From Miscanthus floridulus (Eukaryota > Streptophyta > Magnoliopsida > Poales > Poaceae): a stretch of 64,000 nt of DNA. The position numbers and the translations under genes are program-made. Below are positions 11,125-22,850 of the stretch, in pieces. A model generated the notes under the pieces. That model worked only from the letters and a program-made list of their open reading frames with translations, was not told the DNA's origin and ran no database searches. Position 1 is the stretch's first letter. Each line of letters begins with the position of its first letter. The DNA is taken from the NCBI RefSeq assembly GCF_019320115.1, contig NC_089584.1, forward strand, positions 60,031,633 through 60,095,632, given 5' to 3'.

Positions 11125-12040
11125 GTGCAGTGGATTGAGCCTGAATTTTCTGCCAAAATCACAGGAATCGTGCTAGGGTTGTATGAGGACAGCAGATACA
11201 AGTCTGCATCAAAAAAGGTGCACCTAAAGCAGGTTGATATTATTGGACTGGGTTATGGTGCCGAGATGGATCAGAAACAAGTATGTTAATTATCTTCGTC
11301 AGGTGTGATATTCAGAAGAGAGCTTGTAAACTCTCGTGCAAATGTCCTTACCCCTTGTCAATAGATCTTTCATCAAACTTTGATTGTTCTTCATAGATTA
11401 ATTGTTAGTATACTTATTGCAGTCATCCTTTGTCCTATTAGCCATGCTTGCGGAGGAGGCACAAAGATCGCTTCTACTTACAGTGATGTGTTCACTACCA
11501 CAATACTAGATGTAGAGAAATGCAAAGAGTTGAAGATATGTTTCTGCTTGGGAGTTGCTATTGTGTTACAAACTCACTGATGGGAACGTCAAGAGAAAGC
11601 TAGCTATTGTTGTGAAGGGTTTAACTTTTGAAAGGTTTGTACTTTGTAGTACTTGCAACATATTTAGTGGCTTTGTGAAAAACTAGAAGTAGACATGAAG
11701 GTGAAATAGTTTGTTATTTTTCTTATGCTTGATTTGCTTATGACTCCAGTGGTGTCTACAACAGACTAGGCCAGGCTACAACATCAAGCTGATGAAATTT
11801 GACATGGGAGGCTCTGTAGCTGTATTTGGTGCAGCTGAAGCTTTGGGATAAATCAAGCCTCTTGGAGAAGAGGTACTTTATTTTTCACAGCCTCATAGTT
11901 GTATGAGATGTACAGGGTTTATCGCTTTACCCATATTAATTTATCTATTGAATTTCTATGATTTTTCCCTTCTCACAGGGTCCCTTTATAGTCGTTGCCT
12001 ATAAAAATATGATTCGTAGTTGGGCACGACATGACAAGTA
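11125..12040 (+). pseudogene. Leucine aminopeptidase (M17) fragment with introns
   Basis: Plant LAPs are di-metal hexameric exopeptidases. Exon-like blocks in order: GIVLGLYEDSRYKSASKK and VHLKQVDIIGLG (11165-11260); GVIFRRELVNSRANVLTP (11304-11357); KIASTYSDVFTTTILDVEKC with KELKICFCLGVA (11466-11556); TDGNVKRKLAIVVKGLTFE (11578-11632); GYNIK fused to LMKFDMGGSVAVFGAAEALG (11771-11850); and VPFIVVAYKNMI (11980-12013). GT and AG dinucleotides border several blocks. The TGPGCSIE stretch normally between GYNIK and LMKFDMGG is missing, and one stop falls in the LG-IKPLGEE segment. The 5' exons and the 3' third are absent. Intron retention shows DNA-level capture, not retroposition. Confidence 0.85.
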
Positions 12041-12117
12041 ATGACAGTCGACAGGTTGAACGCAGCCCTAATCCTGCTGGCGTCTAACCCCTCTATAAGG
12101 TGATGTCTCCGGGTGCT

Positions 12118-13979
12118 TCAACTAGTTGGTGCCACAGTATTTCAATCACAAAACTACACCCCAGTTATAGGCTTTGGTCTAGTAAACATGCAAGACAGGT
12201 AAGATCAAGTTCCAATATATTTTAGTCTTTTCAAGATAAGATCTCACTGATTCAGTCCTTGCTAATGTATTTTGTCGGAATTGAAAGAACAGCACTGCTG
12301 CAATTAGATTCTGGTTTCAAAATATGTTGGTAAGCTACAATTAGTCTATGACAAAATCTGCTGTCATTCCTGCTCTGATATAGGCAAGGTTCGTTGTATA
12401 AGGAAGGTTCATTGTCCAGATATACTTATTCTATTTTTCAGACTGATTAAACATATATAATCTTTTCTTTCAGACTGATTAAACATCGAATTGAAAAGGA
12501 TTCCCTACAATACTGTTGCATACATTTTTGCATGGAGACAGGAAAAGGTGCAATTGGAGACGAAGGCGTCAGGCGTTCCCAATCTAGGTGACCATGAGTG
12601 ACGTGCAGATAGTCTTTAAGTCATGATTATGTTTCTTTTTATTTTTTCCAATTTAGCTTGATTCGTTTTGTTGATTAAGTTAACGGTACTATGTGCATCC
12701 ATTGGTTGAGTGCAGAATGAAATTTGACTTGTGGATGACATCAGTGCAGCACGTAACAATTCTTTTTATAAGGACGTGTGATCCATCACTGGGTACTACA
12801 TGCATGAATTTGTATCAATGCTAGCAAATAAGATATGAACCAAGCATCTACAATCCACACTTAAAATTTTTGATCCTGGGTTACCGTTGATAGTTCAGTT
12901 TCATTTGCCACTGAGTGACCCTTCATATTGGCTCCACTACGGTGATTATGTTCTCCCTTTTTTAGCCAGACTGCATTTCTGTGAGTGAATAATGTACCAA
13001 GTTGAATAGAGCGATTAGAACATGTTCTTTACATGTGGAAAAAAGACCCTAGGGTGAATATAAAGTGACCTATATTTATTTATTGAAATTGCAGTGTAAC
13101 AACGGACTATATATAATTCTTTTCAACTTCTTCCCAACATCTATCATCCTGGTGTTCAACGTGGTTGAGGAATCCAATTTGCTATCAGAAGGTGAGTATA
13201 TATAAGAATGGGTATAATCATTCCATGGTACTGGAATGGGTATAATCATTTTCACAGATACTTGATAAGTTTTGTATGCCCTCAATGCAAGGACGTTGTG
13301 TCCAGACACTGTTTTTGACAAAGCATATTAGACTTACAATTTTTTTTTGATAAAAGTAAGTGACTAACAATTGCATTGCAAGTAGTGAGATTAGTGGAGC
13401 ACTATGTCAAGTTTAATATTGTTTCTTCATTTCTTCTAGATCCTATTCACTTGGAAGGGGTAGTGAGAGAGCAGATTGTAGGGGTCAAGGATCCTGAATG
13501 CTCTTCAGCTTTTGAGAAATTTTGTACTCACTTATCACTACTCTTGTTTGCCGCGACAGTTTGGTGGCTGTTGAAGGATTCAGTGAGAAGTCCCTTTTTT
13601 TAGTCCATTGAATTCATCGTCTTTAGATGACCCTTTTTTCAATTAGATGCCATTTTTCATATCTTTTTTTTTTGTACTACTATGTTGTGCAAGGTTTACC
13701 GAGTCAAGGCACATCATGCTAAACCAACAAAATATAGAAGGATCAAACTGAGTCCATATTTAAGTTTTTATAGCTGGCTAAATATTTCTGATGTATTTTT
13801 TTTTGTTAAAAGCTATATAATACACATTCTTGAATGGCATATCAGCGTATGTACAGGACAAATTTCTATAATATACTAAAAATGATACAATGAATTGGAA
13901 TCTCTCTTAATTGTCTTGCTCTACTCTATTTATATGATGAAATATCACCGTAGTTTGGTTGTTTTGTTGTTTTCATATG
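12118..13979 (-). repeat. Right arm of the large inverted repeat (1.86 kb)
   Basis: Reverse complement of 5733-7587. The inner end is TCAACTAGTTGGTGCCACAG and the outer end is GTTTTCATATG. It begins next to the LAP fragment. On the plus strand it contains exon-like open stretches, for example ATVFQSQNYTPVIGFGLVN (about 12133-12190) followed by a GTAAG donor-like site. Confidence 0.85.
13376..13603 (+). other. Exon-like ORF in right arm, unrecognised
   Basis: It encodes MQVVRLVEHYVKFNIVSSFL and about 55 further residues, ending near WWLLKDSVRSPFF. It is the counterpart of 6063-6332, with substitutions such as A to V and P to S. Conservation of the open frame in both arms may simply reflect recent duplication of the arms. 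Confidence 0.35.
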
Positions 13980-14021
13980 CATCCATCAAATATAGCCTTG
14001 GCGTTAGCACGGCATTATACC
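13980..14021. other. Junction between inverted-repeat arm and element B LTR
   Basis: These 42 bases match neither the arm nor the other B LTR. The B LTR homology starts near GTGCATGTAAAAGG. This marks a rearrangement or deletion that removed the first part of B's 5' LTR. Confidence 0.5.
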
Positions 14022-14855
14022 GGTGCATGTAAAAGGAATACAATTTCCATCAGGTGTTCGATTGGCATTGCCATGCGCTGGCTGCCCTATGCTGCATCCT
14101 GGTACTGCAGGTGTGCTGCCAACTGCTGCTTGCACTGCTACTGCCGCACGACACCTGCTAGATCGGCTCAGCTGATTGGCCAGCCGGCTAGGCCGTTCGC
14201 CCTGGTTGTTTGAGGAACTGGTTAGGACGGGTTGCCTGTGTCCGCAGCCAACAAGGCTGTTTTGAGCCCATGAAAACTGGCCTGGCCAGTTTGGATTATC
14301 TGTTCCAGTTCAACTAGGACTCATTTTGGTCAAGATTTGGATGGGACTTTTGATAGAAAACTTGAAGAATACGATCTGAAGTTGTTTCTTATTAGGATAA
14401 GACCATCCCATCTATATATATGAGAGGATCATAGCCGATTGAAGTATCCAACACTCAATAGTCAAAAAACACATCTACAACCTCTCTCTACCCTCTTTTC
14501 CTATCTGCCTCCTCTCCTCGTTCTTCGTCGGTGCTGCATGACTGGAGGATCGACGACGACAATGCTCTAGAGCGGTTAGGCTAGTTAGAGCAGCCCATAG
14601 CCACCGCACGCCCTGACGGAGTCCCTCCCAGGTGTGTGGGGTTTCGGGTCTCAAGAGAACTCACTGGCATGTCTTGCGTATTGCGCTCCTTGCGAGGCTC
14701 CTCCGGCGACGTGTCTTACGTATCACGCTCATCGCTAGAGGCACAAGGTCTAGGTGTGGAGATCCCTTAGGCGCCGACCGATTCCTAAATCGGCTAGACC
14801 CTACATCGAGTGATCTAGCTCCTTATCGAGTGTGTGACCTAATTAAGCGTCAACA
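14022..14855 (+). repeat. Element B 5' LTR, 5'-truncated
   Basis: It aligns with the last ~830 bp of the 3' LTR (31641-32803) and has small indels near 14210-14300. The TATA-like CTATATATATGAGAGG is at about 14409-14424. It ends TTAAGCGTCAACA at 14855. Confidence 0.8.
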
Positions 14856-14861
14856 CACTTT

Positions 14862-14881
14862 TCGGCGACTCCGTTGGGGAC
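14862..14881 (+). promoter_or_regulatory. Primer binding site of element B
   Basis: TCGGCGACTCCGTTGGGGAC resembles the complement of the 3' end of plant tRNA-Arg(ACG), ...CCCCAGTGGAGTCGCCA. It lies 6-7 bases after the LTR end. The tRNA assignment is from memory of tRNA sequences. Confidence 0.65.
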
Positions 14882-15024
14882 GATTGGTTAGGCTATCTCC
14901 TATAGCCGATCTTTCTAACCTAGCCAATTTGTTGGTTCCTATCTATCCCTTTTGTGTTCTTATTACCATTGCTTAATCAGGCCTAAAAGGCCGATAACAT
15001 CTGGTCTTAATCTCCCCTTTCAAG

Positions 15025-16790
15025 ATGTGGAGCAACGATCGTAATGGTGAGTTCACTGGTCTAATGGTTCAGGATAGCATTGTCAAGTCTACAACAATAA
15101 CTGAGGTAGACTCTCCTCTTTTTGATATTATGATTAAGACTATGTCCGAATTTGATAAGTTAGAGGAAAGAATATTTAGTACTCCTATTGCTACATTACC
15201 TCATGCTGCACATATTAGTGAATCGGCCCTAGCTTTTAGTCAACCTCAATATGAGAGGTCGTTTGACTACTATCTTGATGAACATGGCAGGTTTGTTTTT
15301 GATAATCAATCTGAATTGGCCTTTTTCACGCCTGAAACCAAAAGGGCCAATTTGGGAGGAGTTAGCAATAAACTACCTACTGAAAGGCCGTACTATTTTG
15401 ATCAATAATCAATCCAAATTGGTCTCTTCGGCGCCTGAAACCGATAGGACCAATTTAGGAGCGGCTAACACTATACCTCCTAGTAAGAGGTTGTCTTACT
15501 ATTACATTGATCAAAATGGCAAGCTTATTTTTAGGAATAAATCCGAATTGGTCTCTTCGGCGCCTGAAACCAATAGGACCAATTTAGGAGGAGTTAGCAC
15601 TATTCTTTCTACTGTTACATACACGCCGAATTCGGTTCATACCTCTCGAACGGATGACGGGACAGCAGCACCACATGCTTGATTGCCTCATATTATGATT
15701 TTGTCTGACTCTCTAAAGTCATCAAGCATGGTTCCAATGCCTGAGGCTTCATGTAATGCCTCCCAAACCAATTCATAAAAATGTATTAATCGGTTTTGGA
15801 AATCAAAAGAGGCAGAATTGGACATGCAAGCAACGCATGATGGAGATGTATATCCTTTAACTTGCAATAAGACACTTTCCATGGCTAAAACTCTGGACAT
15901 AAATAATCTGACCGTCTTGATTAGGCCGGAACAAGCCGATTACACTATTGGAAAAAAATGTGATAATTGATGATCCTAGAGAACCTAAGAAGGGAAAGAA
16001 TGTCTTAGATCGAAAGGTGGTGCTAGAAAAGTCCAATGGTAATCGAGAGAGCCTCAAGATCACTATCAAATCTTCTGGGCTCGGGGGGCAAGCCCAAGCT
16101 CTCATGGACAAGCAGAAATCAGCCACTAATCCTATTGTTTGAAAAGGGTCGACTAGGCTGACTTTAAAAGTCAGCCAAACTGATTTTAATGTTAGTGGGC
16201 AGGAAAAATCAGCAAGACCGATTTTCCAAATCGGTCAAGCTACAAACAAAAATTGCAGCACACATGTAAAAATAGAGTGTTGATTCCTTACCCATTAATA
16301 TGTCAAATTCCTCACCATTGGAGGATGCCTATTGGTTTAGCTCACAATGAGCAGCGATATGTTCCTCATAGCCGATTGAGATACGATCAATCGAGCTCCA
16401 ACAAGGCAGGACCGATTAAGCCAGTGTTGGTTAAACTTGCCAATCTGGTCCAACAAAAGGGTAAGGCATTAGTAGAGCAAGTTTTTGTGTTGAGAAATAA
16501 GGAAGTTCTCATTAATCCCATAGGAAACGCCGATGAGCAAATTATCTTCAAAATTGGCTCAGCAGATTTTCCAATCAAAGGAAGTGAAGGACCGATTGTC
16601 ATTGATAATCTGGACCCATCTGATGCTAAGGCGATTTCAAAGGGTGCTGTTATTAATAATCATGAAGCCCAAAATAGCACATTGGCCCCTGAGAGCTTCC
16701 AACCGACATGGTGCCCTTCAGGTTTGTCGAGGATGCAAAAGCGCAAACTCCAATGTGCTTGTTGAAAGAAGTTTAAGGAAGATGGGCTAG
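15025..16790 (+). pseudogene. gag: Element B gag-like region with internal peptide repeats
   Basis: The leader ORF starts MWSNDRNGEFTGLMVQDSIV at 15025. From about 15290 a unit of roughly 38-40 residues recurs three times. The landmarks are NQSELAFFTPETKRANLGG, NQSKLVSSAPETDRTNLGA and NKSELVSSAPETNRTNLGG, with a frameshift after the first. A second region (15940-16770) is lysine-rich and contains repeated KSAEL/QSAKL-like pieces, continuing to about 16990. I see no clear zinc knuckle. Frameshifts separate the parts. The capsid function is inferred from position between primer site and protease. Confidence 0.6.
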
Positions 16791-17124
16791 CAAACATGGG
16801 GAAACAAATTTTTAGCAAGGATCCAATTGTCCCTCAATCAAACAAGAAAGAACTGGCTGCCTACTCAAAGTCGGCTGAGCTGACTTCCTAGTCGGCTGAG
16901 TCGACTCCCCCTATCCTTGCTGCCCTGGCCGATCCCCAATCGGCTAAACTGACTCCAGAATTGGCTAAGCCAACTTTCTTAGGCCCGGATGCCTCCGGGG
17001 TATCTTAGTTGATTCAGCCTCTGCTGTTGTTGTTGATATTGTTCCCATAGATTTTGGGGAGCATTCTAGAGATCAAGATGACTTTGCACCCTAGAGTGCT
17101 ATTTTCTAGAAGCCAACAGACCAC

Positions 17125-17559
17125 ATGAATCACCTCAAGCCACTACATGTCAAGGGCTACATTAATGGCAAACTAGTCAACAACATGTTGGTGGATAACG
17201 GAGACATGGTAAATCTAATGCCATATTCACTTTATGAGAAGCTCGGCAGATCTGATGAGGAGCTAATTAAGATTAGGAGGATGGTCAAAGGTGTTGGAGG
17301 AAATTCTATTTTGGCTAAGAGATTTGCCTTGATGAAGCTTACTATCGGGAGCAAAACATTGGCCATTGTCTTCTTCGTTGCAAAGGTGCAACGGAGCTAC
17401 AGTTTGATTCTTGGGCACGAATGGATTCATGGCAATCAATATGTGCCTTCTAACTTGCACCAATTCCTCATTCAGTGGGTGAATAATAAAGTTGAGATCA
17501 TCCATGCAGACTCATCGGCATATGCCACGGTAGATGCCCCTTTGCTTGGGGGGGCATGA
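17125..17559 (+). pseudogene. Element B aspartic protease domain
   Basis: The 144-residue open stretch contains KGYINGKLVNNMLVDNGDMV. The active-site triad D-S/T-G reads DNG. It continues with NLMPYSLYEKLGRSDEEL, GGNSILAKRFALMKLTIGSK and YSLILGHEWIHGNQYVPS. This is the plant gypsy retropepsin fold with its ILG..W/F motif. It has the best-preserved reading frame in element B. The RT that should follow is missing. Confidence 0.8.
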
Positions 17560-17849
17560 TGATATGATTTCCTTGTCAGCGAGGGACCTTGCTGGTTTTG
17601 AGTCACTAGAGGAGGCTTTGTTCCCATTTTTTAGAGCCAATTGATGATCAGCTCCATATCATGTTGTGTAAATTCTTATTGGATAGGGCTCACATCGGCC
17701 AACCCATGTGGAGAATAGTTGATATTGGGATTAGCACTAGCCATGGCCAATGTTTGTAGGTAAAGAGTCAGAAGTCAATTATAAACTTAATTGTGCTTCT
17801 CAAGGAGTATCTATCAACACCATCTATTCCTTGTGCATTTAGGAGAGGA

Positions 17850-18076
17850 GCTCCATTCACATCATATATTATTGCTAAAGAGGTTGTATCGATGTTGTGC
17901 CATTTTGATGCTGAGATGAGCATGTTCTAGCTTTTGGTGATTCTTTATTAATCATGCAGCAAGTCATGTGTGTGTATTAATGCTTAGAAGGGTCACTAAA
18001 TATTTATTTTGATAGATTCCTTGATATTATCAATCAATTTACCAAATTTCAAATTCAACATATTCCGAGGCATGAG
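17850..18076 (+). pseudogene. pol: Element B RNase H remnant, split by element C
   Basis: It encodes AFGDSLLIMQQVMC, then YFDRFLDIINQFTKFQIQHI and PRHE. Across element C it resumes at 30699 with NHKANMLAQQELGYDIGG, the standard RNase H C-terminal motif of gypsy pol. The five-base ATGAG is present on both sides of C. Sequence from 17560 to 17850 is degenerate and too short to hold an RT. Confidence 0.78.
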
Positions 18077-19517
18077 TGTTGATATTTCTTAGCATCACCT
18101 TAATTCTAAGTTGTCATCCCTAGCAATGATGCTAGAAATGCGATGTGGTAATTATTGAGAACACTTGTAAATTTATATATATATTAAGTAAACCACAAGC
18201 ACACATATAATATACCATCGTAGCATTTCACCCGGTATCATTATTTATATTTTATCCATAGGGAGGAGCAATGGGTTTGGCACAGAGATATTGTCAAATA
18301 TGTATACTTATGACAAAATCATTAACTCTCATGCTATAGCAGGGGTAAGTCAAATGATAAATAAATGATAAGTGAAAGGCATTAATAGTAATCTAGAGAT
18401 AGAAATAGATACTCATAAATGTAGTATGGCTAGGCAGAAGATTAGTTAAGAGCAAAAGATTCCTAAGTCATTCCTTATTTACTAAGTATTTTGTACACCC
18501 AAGTATATACACTCTCATTTATAGCATAACTAACTCTGTATCTATGGATAAGGAACATTACTAAGGATGATCAAGAACAAAGCTTGACTCCCTTCGTAAC
18601 CAGGTTCTACTTGCTCTACAAATTGGGAGTAGACTACAAAGGACTCAACAGGAGTGTCACATCCACGATATACCACATGACCCATAGTGTAGAATGCATC
18701 CATAGGTAAACAATATTTAAGCATCATGCTTACATAATGTCGACCACTTAACTCACTCGAGTATTAAGCTAAGCGCTTTGCGAACATATGCATATATTCA
18801 TCATCAATCATAACTATATCAAGCATATAACTAGAGCAAACTAGGAACATAATAAATAGCAACGTAACATTGAAGTAGCACAAAGTCATAAATAAAGAGG
18901 GATACAATGGATAAACCGGCCTCCATATGGTGAATCCAGAATCCTGAGCAATAGCCCAAACTATACTTGAACCTTGTTAGCTAGCCTATACTAGAACTTT
19001 AAAGAATTGGAGCTCTATTCTCTTCTCTCTAGAAACCCTAATTTTTTATCTGATCTTGACTTATGGCAATGCTTCAGGGAGGGGGCAGGGGTTGGTATAT
19101 ATAGGCTGGAGCGTCAATCCTAAGCCCTCGGATGAAACCGACTTGAATAAACGATGTAGATGCAATCTTGAAGGTGGTGGAGAATAGACGTAGTGAGGTG
19201 GAGACTGATAGGTGGGGCCAGGGGTCAGCCGGCCTATAGGTGGACCTGGTGGCAGCGCCTCAGCCTCTGCTTTGGTGTGGTGTCTTCCCGAGTCTTCTGG
19301 AACCTTCTAGGGTAGTTTTTGTTGTGGATAAGCATGATTTAATTTGACATTTTGATCCTCTTGATGGTTTTCTAGAATAAACCCTGCTGAAAACATAGAT
19401 TCACCAAAACTCATAGAAATTGTTAGTTTAAACCTCTAAGTCTATGTTGGTGATCATTTTTATGCATAATTTCAAATTATATTGATGGTTTATGATGGAT
19501 GGTAACTACCATCAACA
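18077..19517 (-). repeat. Element C 3' LTR (1441 bp)
   Basis: In plus orientation it begins TGTTGATATTTCTTAGC and ends GGTAACTACCATCAACA. It is bounded by the ATGAG duplication on the left and by a purine tract (minus strand AGCTTGGGGGAGTTTG) on the right. Confidence 0.87.
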
Positions 19518-21153
19518 AACTCCCCCAAGCTTAACCTTTGCTCATCCCTGAGCAATGCCAAATTTTTGTAGTGGTTTAGGAGTTTTAGGATTTTTGAAAA
19601 CATTGAAACAACTTCTCAAAAGTACACATGTGTTCAAACAAGAATTCTCCTCCGGATTAGAACAAACTAATCTGACTTTCAAACTTACCCATCTTACCTT
19701 CAACCATGGGCCCTATAGCCTTCACTTAGGTCTTGAGCAATTGAAAGACAGAATGATCAAGTTAAGCACTATGTCTCAAGTTCTTTGTTCAACCATTATT
19801 CTAGAGTTTTTGCAACTTTTTAAAAATAAAACTCAAAATTTCCATTGTATGACACTCTCAAGTCTCTAAAAATATGTGGTATTTGTGGATCCTCAATAAG
19901 GCAAAAATGATGTTATGCCTTTCTCTTCCTACAACTAAAGCTTATGTGGAGCTCATAGGAATTGTGATAACATGAAAGAGCATACATGCAAATACATATA
20001 TTGTAAAGTCAAACAACGAATCCAAAGAGAGTTAAGTCTTACAATCAAATCAAGATGTGCATGTGCGTGGAATATATGGTGGATATATATGGTGGCTAAC
20101 TTAATTCTACTATGCTCCTTGAAAACTTGTCTCTCTTTTGAAACTTGGAAACATTTGCAAGAGAACATGGGCTATATTATTCATTTCTTTTCTTCTCTTT
20201 TTTTCAAGCGGGCATCTAAGTACCCATTGTTTTAAATATCTCGGACACTTGTCCATTTTTTCTCAACTTTCCTCTTTTTTTCTCTTTTTTTATGAATAAC
20301 TCTTGGATATCCCATGCTTCTTTTCTATAGTAAAATATTTAAGAGATAGCAACAAGAACTTGGAGTATTTATTTGGTGGATGGATACCTATCTAGAATAT
20401 TTTTTGTGTTTACTCCCAGTGCAGGAGTAAAACATTTTTGGGTGGATCTAGATGGAATGAATGTTTTTGCGCTTACCCCCAGTATAGGAGTAGTGCATAT
20501 GTGGGTGGTGTGTACGTGATCTTGATTTTCAGAGCATGACAAACCTCTCATAAGGATCAACAAAGCTTGACCAAACTCAATACAAAACAAGTAGCATATA
20601 AGAGTGGAAGTTTTCCTAGCTTAAATATCATGTTTGGCTCTAGTAGGAATTCAAGCTTTGTCGTACAAGAACTCATCATGTTGCATTTTTATGTTTTTCA
20701 AAAGAAATCTTTAGAACTTTAGTGTCTCTAGGAACAAGATAAACAGCAGCTCAGACCTTCTCATATCATATCCATCAATTACTTGGACTTAGATCAAGCA
20801 TATGCTACCCATGAGTTTCAAGTTCAGAGCAAATTCTCATGTCAAAACAATCTTATCCAAAACTCAGGAGAATTCAAGGCTAAAAACTAGGTACTTGAAA
20901 GCAATTATAATAGAGCAACTATTCATCATTTCCATTGTGAATCATCATCTTCAAGTTCTTTTTATTTATTGGCTCTTTAAAAACATAAATTTAAAGCAAA
21001 CTTTATACACTCTTTTTATTTGGTTCTCATCATTTTTTTAGATCACACCTTACTAATATATAAAAGTCCAATTTTTATTTTGTTTTCTAGTTATGCATCT
21101 TTTTTAAATATATAAGACAGACTCGAAAAATAAGAGGAAATGGAAACAAAATA
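19518..21153 (-). other. Element C 3' untranslated region
   Basis: The polypurine tract lies at 19518-19533 (minus strand). The rest is AT-rich and noncoding, with T-rich runs (20170-20300). A short duplicated motif, CCCAGTGCAGGAGTA and CCCAGTATAGGAGTA, lies at about 20416 and 20478. The short ORFs here are not gene-like. Confidence 0.65.
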
Positions 21154-22850
21154 CTAGAAAAGAAAACTTACCTTAGATACTGGGGAATCCTCCTCCCCTA
21201 AGCTGGGTGTTGCTGTGGTCGGTCGATCAGAATGGTGGGTCAATGTTGAGACACTGGAATAGGTAGTGTCAATTCTCGTTCTCCTACTGCTGATGTTGCT
21301 AGATGTTGGTAATGCGGTCTCCCATCTCTGCTTGCCACTAGGAGTGTTAGTGAAGCGTGTTTTGAATGTCTTGCTGGGTCTCCTCGATGGTGGTGAGCCT
21401 GGTGTCGAGGTGGGCATAATCCATCTACTGGTCATGATAGCCCATGGACTGATCATGGTAGCCACAAGCAGAAATGGACATACGTCCTCCCTGGTAGCCG
21501 CTTGAAACTTTTTCATATTGATGTTGTTGATAGTAGTCAAAGTTGCCATCCTGCCACTGCTCACTTGAGCCCTGCTACCAGGAGCTCTCAGAGTGCTGAG
21601 GAGCAGGCTGCTCCCAACCAGCATGCTCAGGTTGATACATGTGGTAGGATCTCAGCTGATCCTAGCCTACATAGCTGGTGAAAGTCGGTCCCTCTGGAAT
21701 TGGATCATCGTCAAGGTACCTAGGCTGTGGGTTGCGAGTCAATCTTGTAGAGGCACTCCTGCGAGGGGTTGCCTCCTTAACCTATAAATCAAAGACAAAA
21801 GAATCCACCGCATACAAACCGAGATTCTAGTCTAGAAACGAGATCTCAGTTGTATAATCCATGTACATCATGACAAGTTTCCCATCCTTATTCTTTGTTA
21901 ACATGTGTGCTTGGACAAAATATTCATAATCAATATACCAATGGGGAATGTCATCAATGTAAGCAATGGAAGCATTTTCCAAAAGACCCAAATTTTTGGC
22001 TATGTGGGTGACCAAAGAAGTACACCCAACATTTCCCATAAGTTCAAGAATTTTTGTCCATTATCTCATCATAAATTTCACCGGTGAAACCTTTCTTCTC
22101 TTAACCATGGCATAAAGCAGCTTAAGTTCATCATTTCTTACCGTGCGAAAATCATTTCTAGGAAATAAGGAAAATCCTAGCCACTTATGCATAAAGCACA
22201 GGGTAGGGTGATGAATTTGATTTGTACGAGGACAGTAACAAGTAAGTTCTTTAGATATTTCTCTCGAAAATTTTGTCCTTTCAAAATCTTGTATAGCGAT
22301 GTCAACATCAACTACGCACTAAGCATCGAATCCTAGAATCTCACTAAAATTCTTCTAGGGAACAGAAAAGTCTTTCCCAAAAAGTCTAAAAGTGACTTCA
22401 GAATTAGTGGTTTGCAAGGTGCATAGAAATTCAGCAGTTAAAAGTTTTGACCCCGACTCATTAAATTTCTAAACATTCTCCCACCCAGTAGTTTTAAAGA
22501 TGATTTTAAACTCAGTATTCATACCTATTGACTGCTAGAGGACTGGATCATAAGCAGGAGTGAGAATGAACTTCTGAGTCTTTAGCTTCTTATAGGTGTC
22601 CTTCTTCGTCTTGTCCCAAAGCTTGAGATGCTTCTCCTCTAGGAGAATGCTCTTCTCTGTGGATGATGACCCGGACGGTGCTCTGACAGCGGGAGATGGA
22701 GTGTCAATCTGTATGTCGGCGCTGGCTCATGAAGACATACTCCTAGTAGAGCGAGATGAAGACGAGCGGGTGAAAGTGCCCTTCAACTTGCGCATCATCC
22801 TGCAAAAACTGGCAGTACAACACAACTCGTGGAATGGGTTAGGAAAATAA
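21154..22850 (-). pseudogene. Athila ORF1-like protein remnant of element C
   Basis: Minus-strand fragments in order include KLWDKTKKDTYKKLKTQKFI, LTPAYDPVL, FKIIFKTTGWENV, KLLTAEFLCTLQTTNSEV, ILGFDA, HHPTLCFMHKWLGFSLFPRN, NDELKLLYAMVKK, VGCTSLVTHIAKNLGL and IDYEYFVQAHML. This order matches the plant retrotransposon ORF1 family of Athila elements. The C-terminal part (21620-21160) is glutamine-rich, with TTIEETQQDIQNTLHQHS. Many stops and shifts occur. The role of this protein is not established. Confidence 0.7.

Noticed and set aside
15280..15620. Threefold repeat considered as a CRISPR-like or iteron array
   Set aside because: Units are adjoining coding repeats of about 115-130 bp in a gag-like frame in a plant retrotransposon; no spacer structure.
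19555..19869. 104-codon plus-strand ORF beside the element C LTR
   Set aside because: It sits in the 3' noncoding region of element C, antisense to the element, with no domain.
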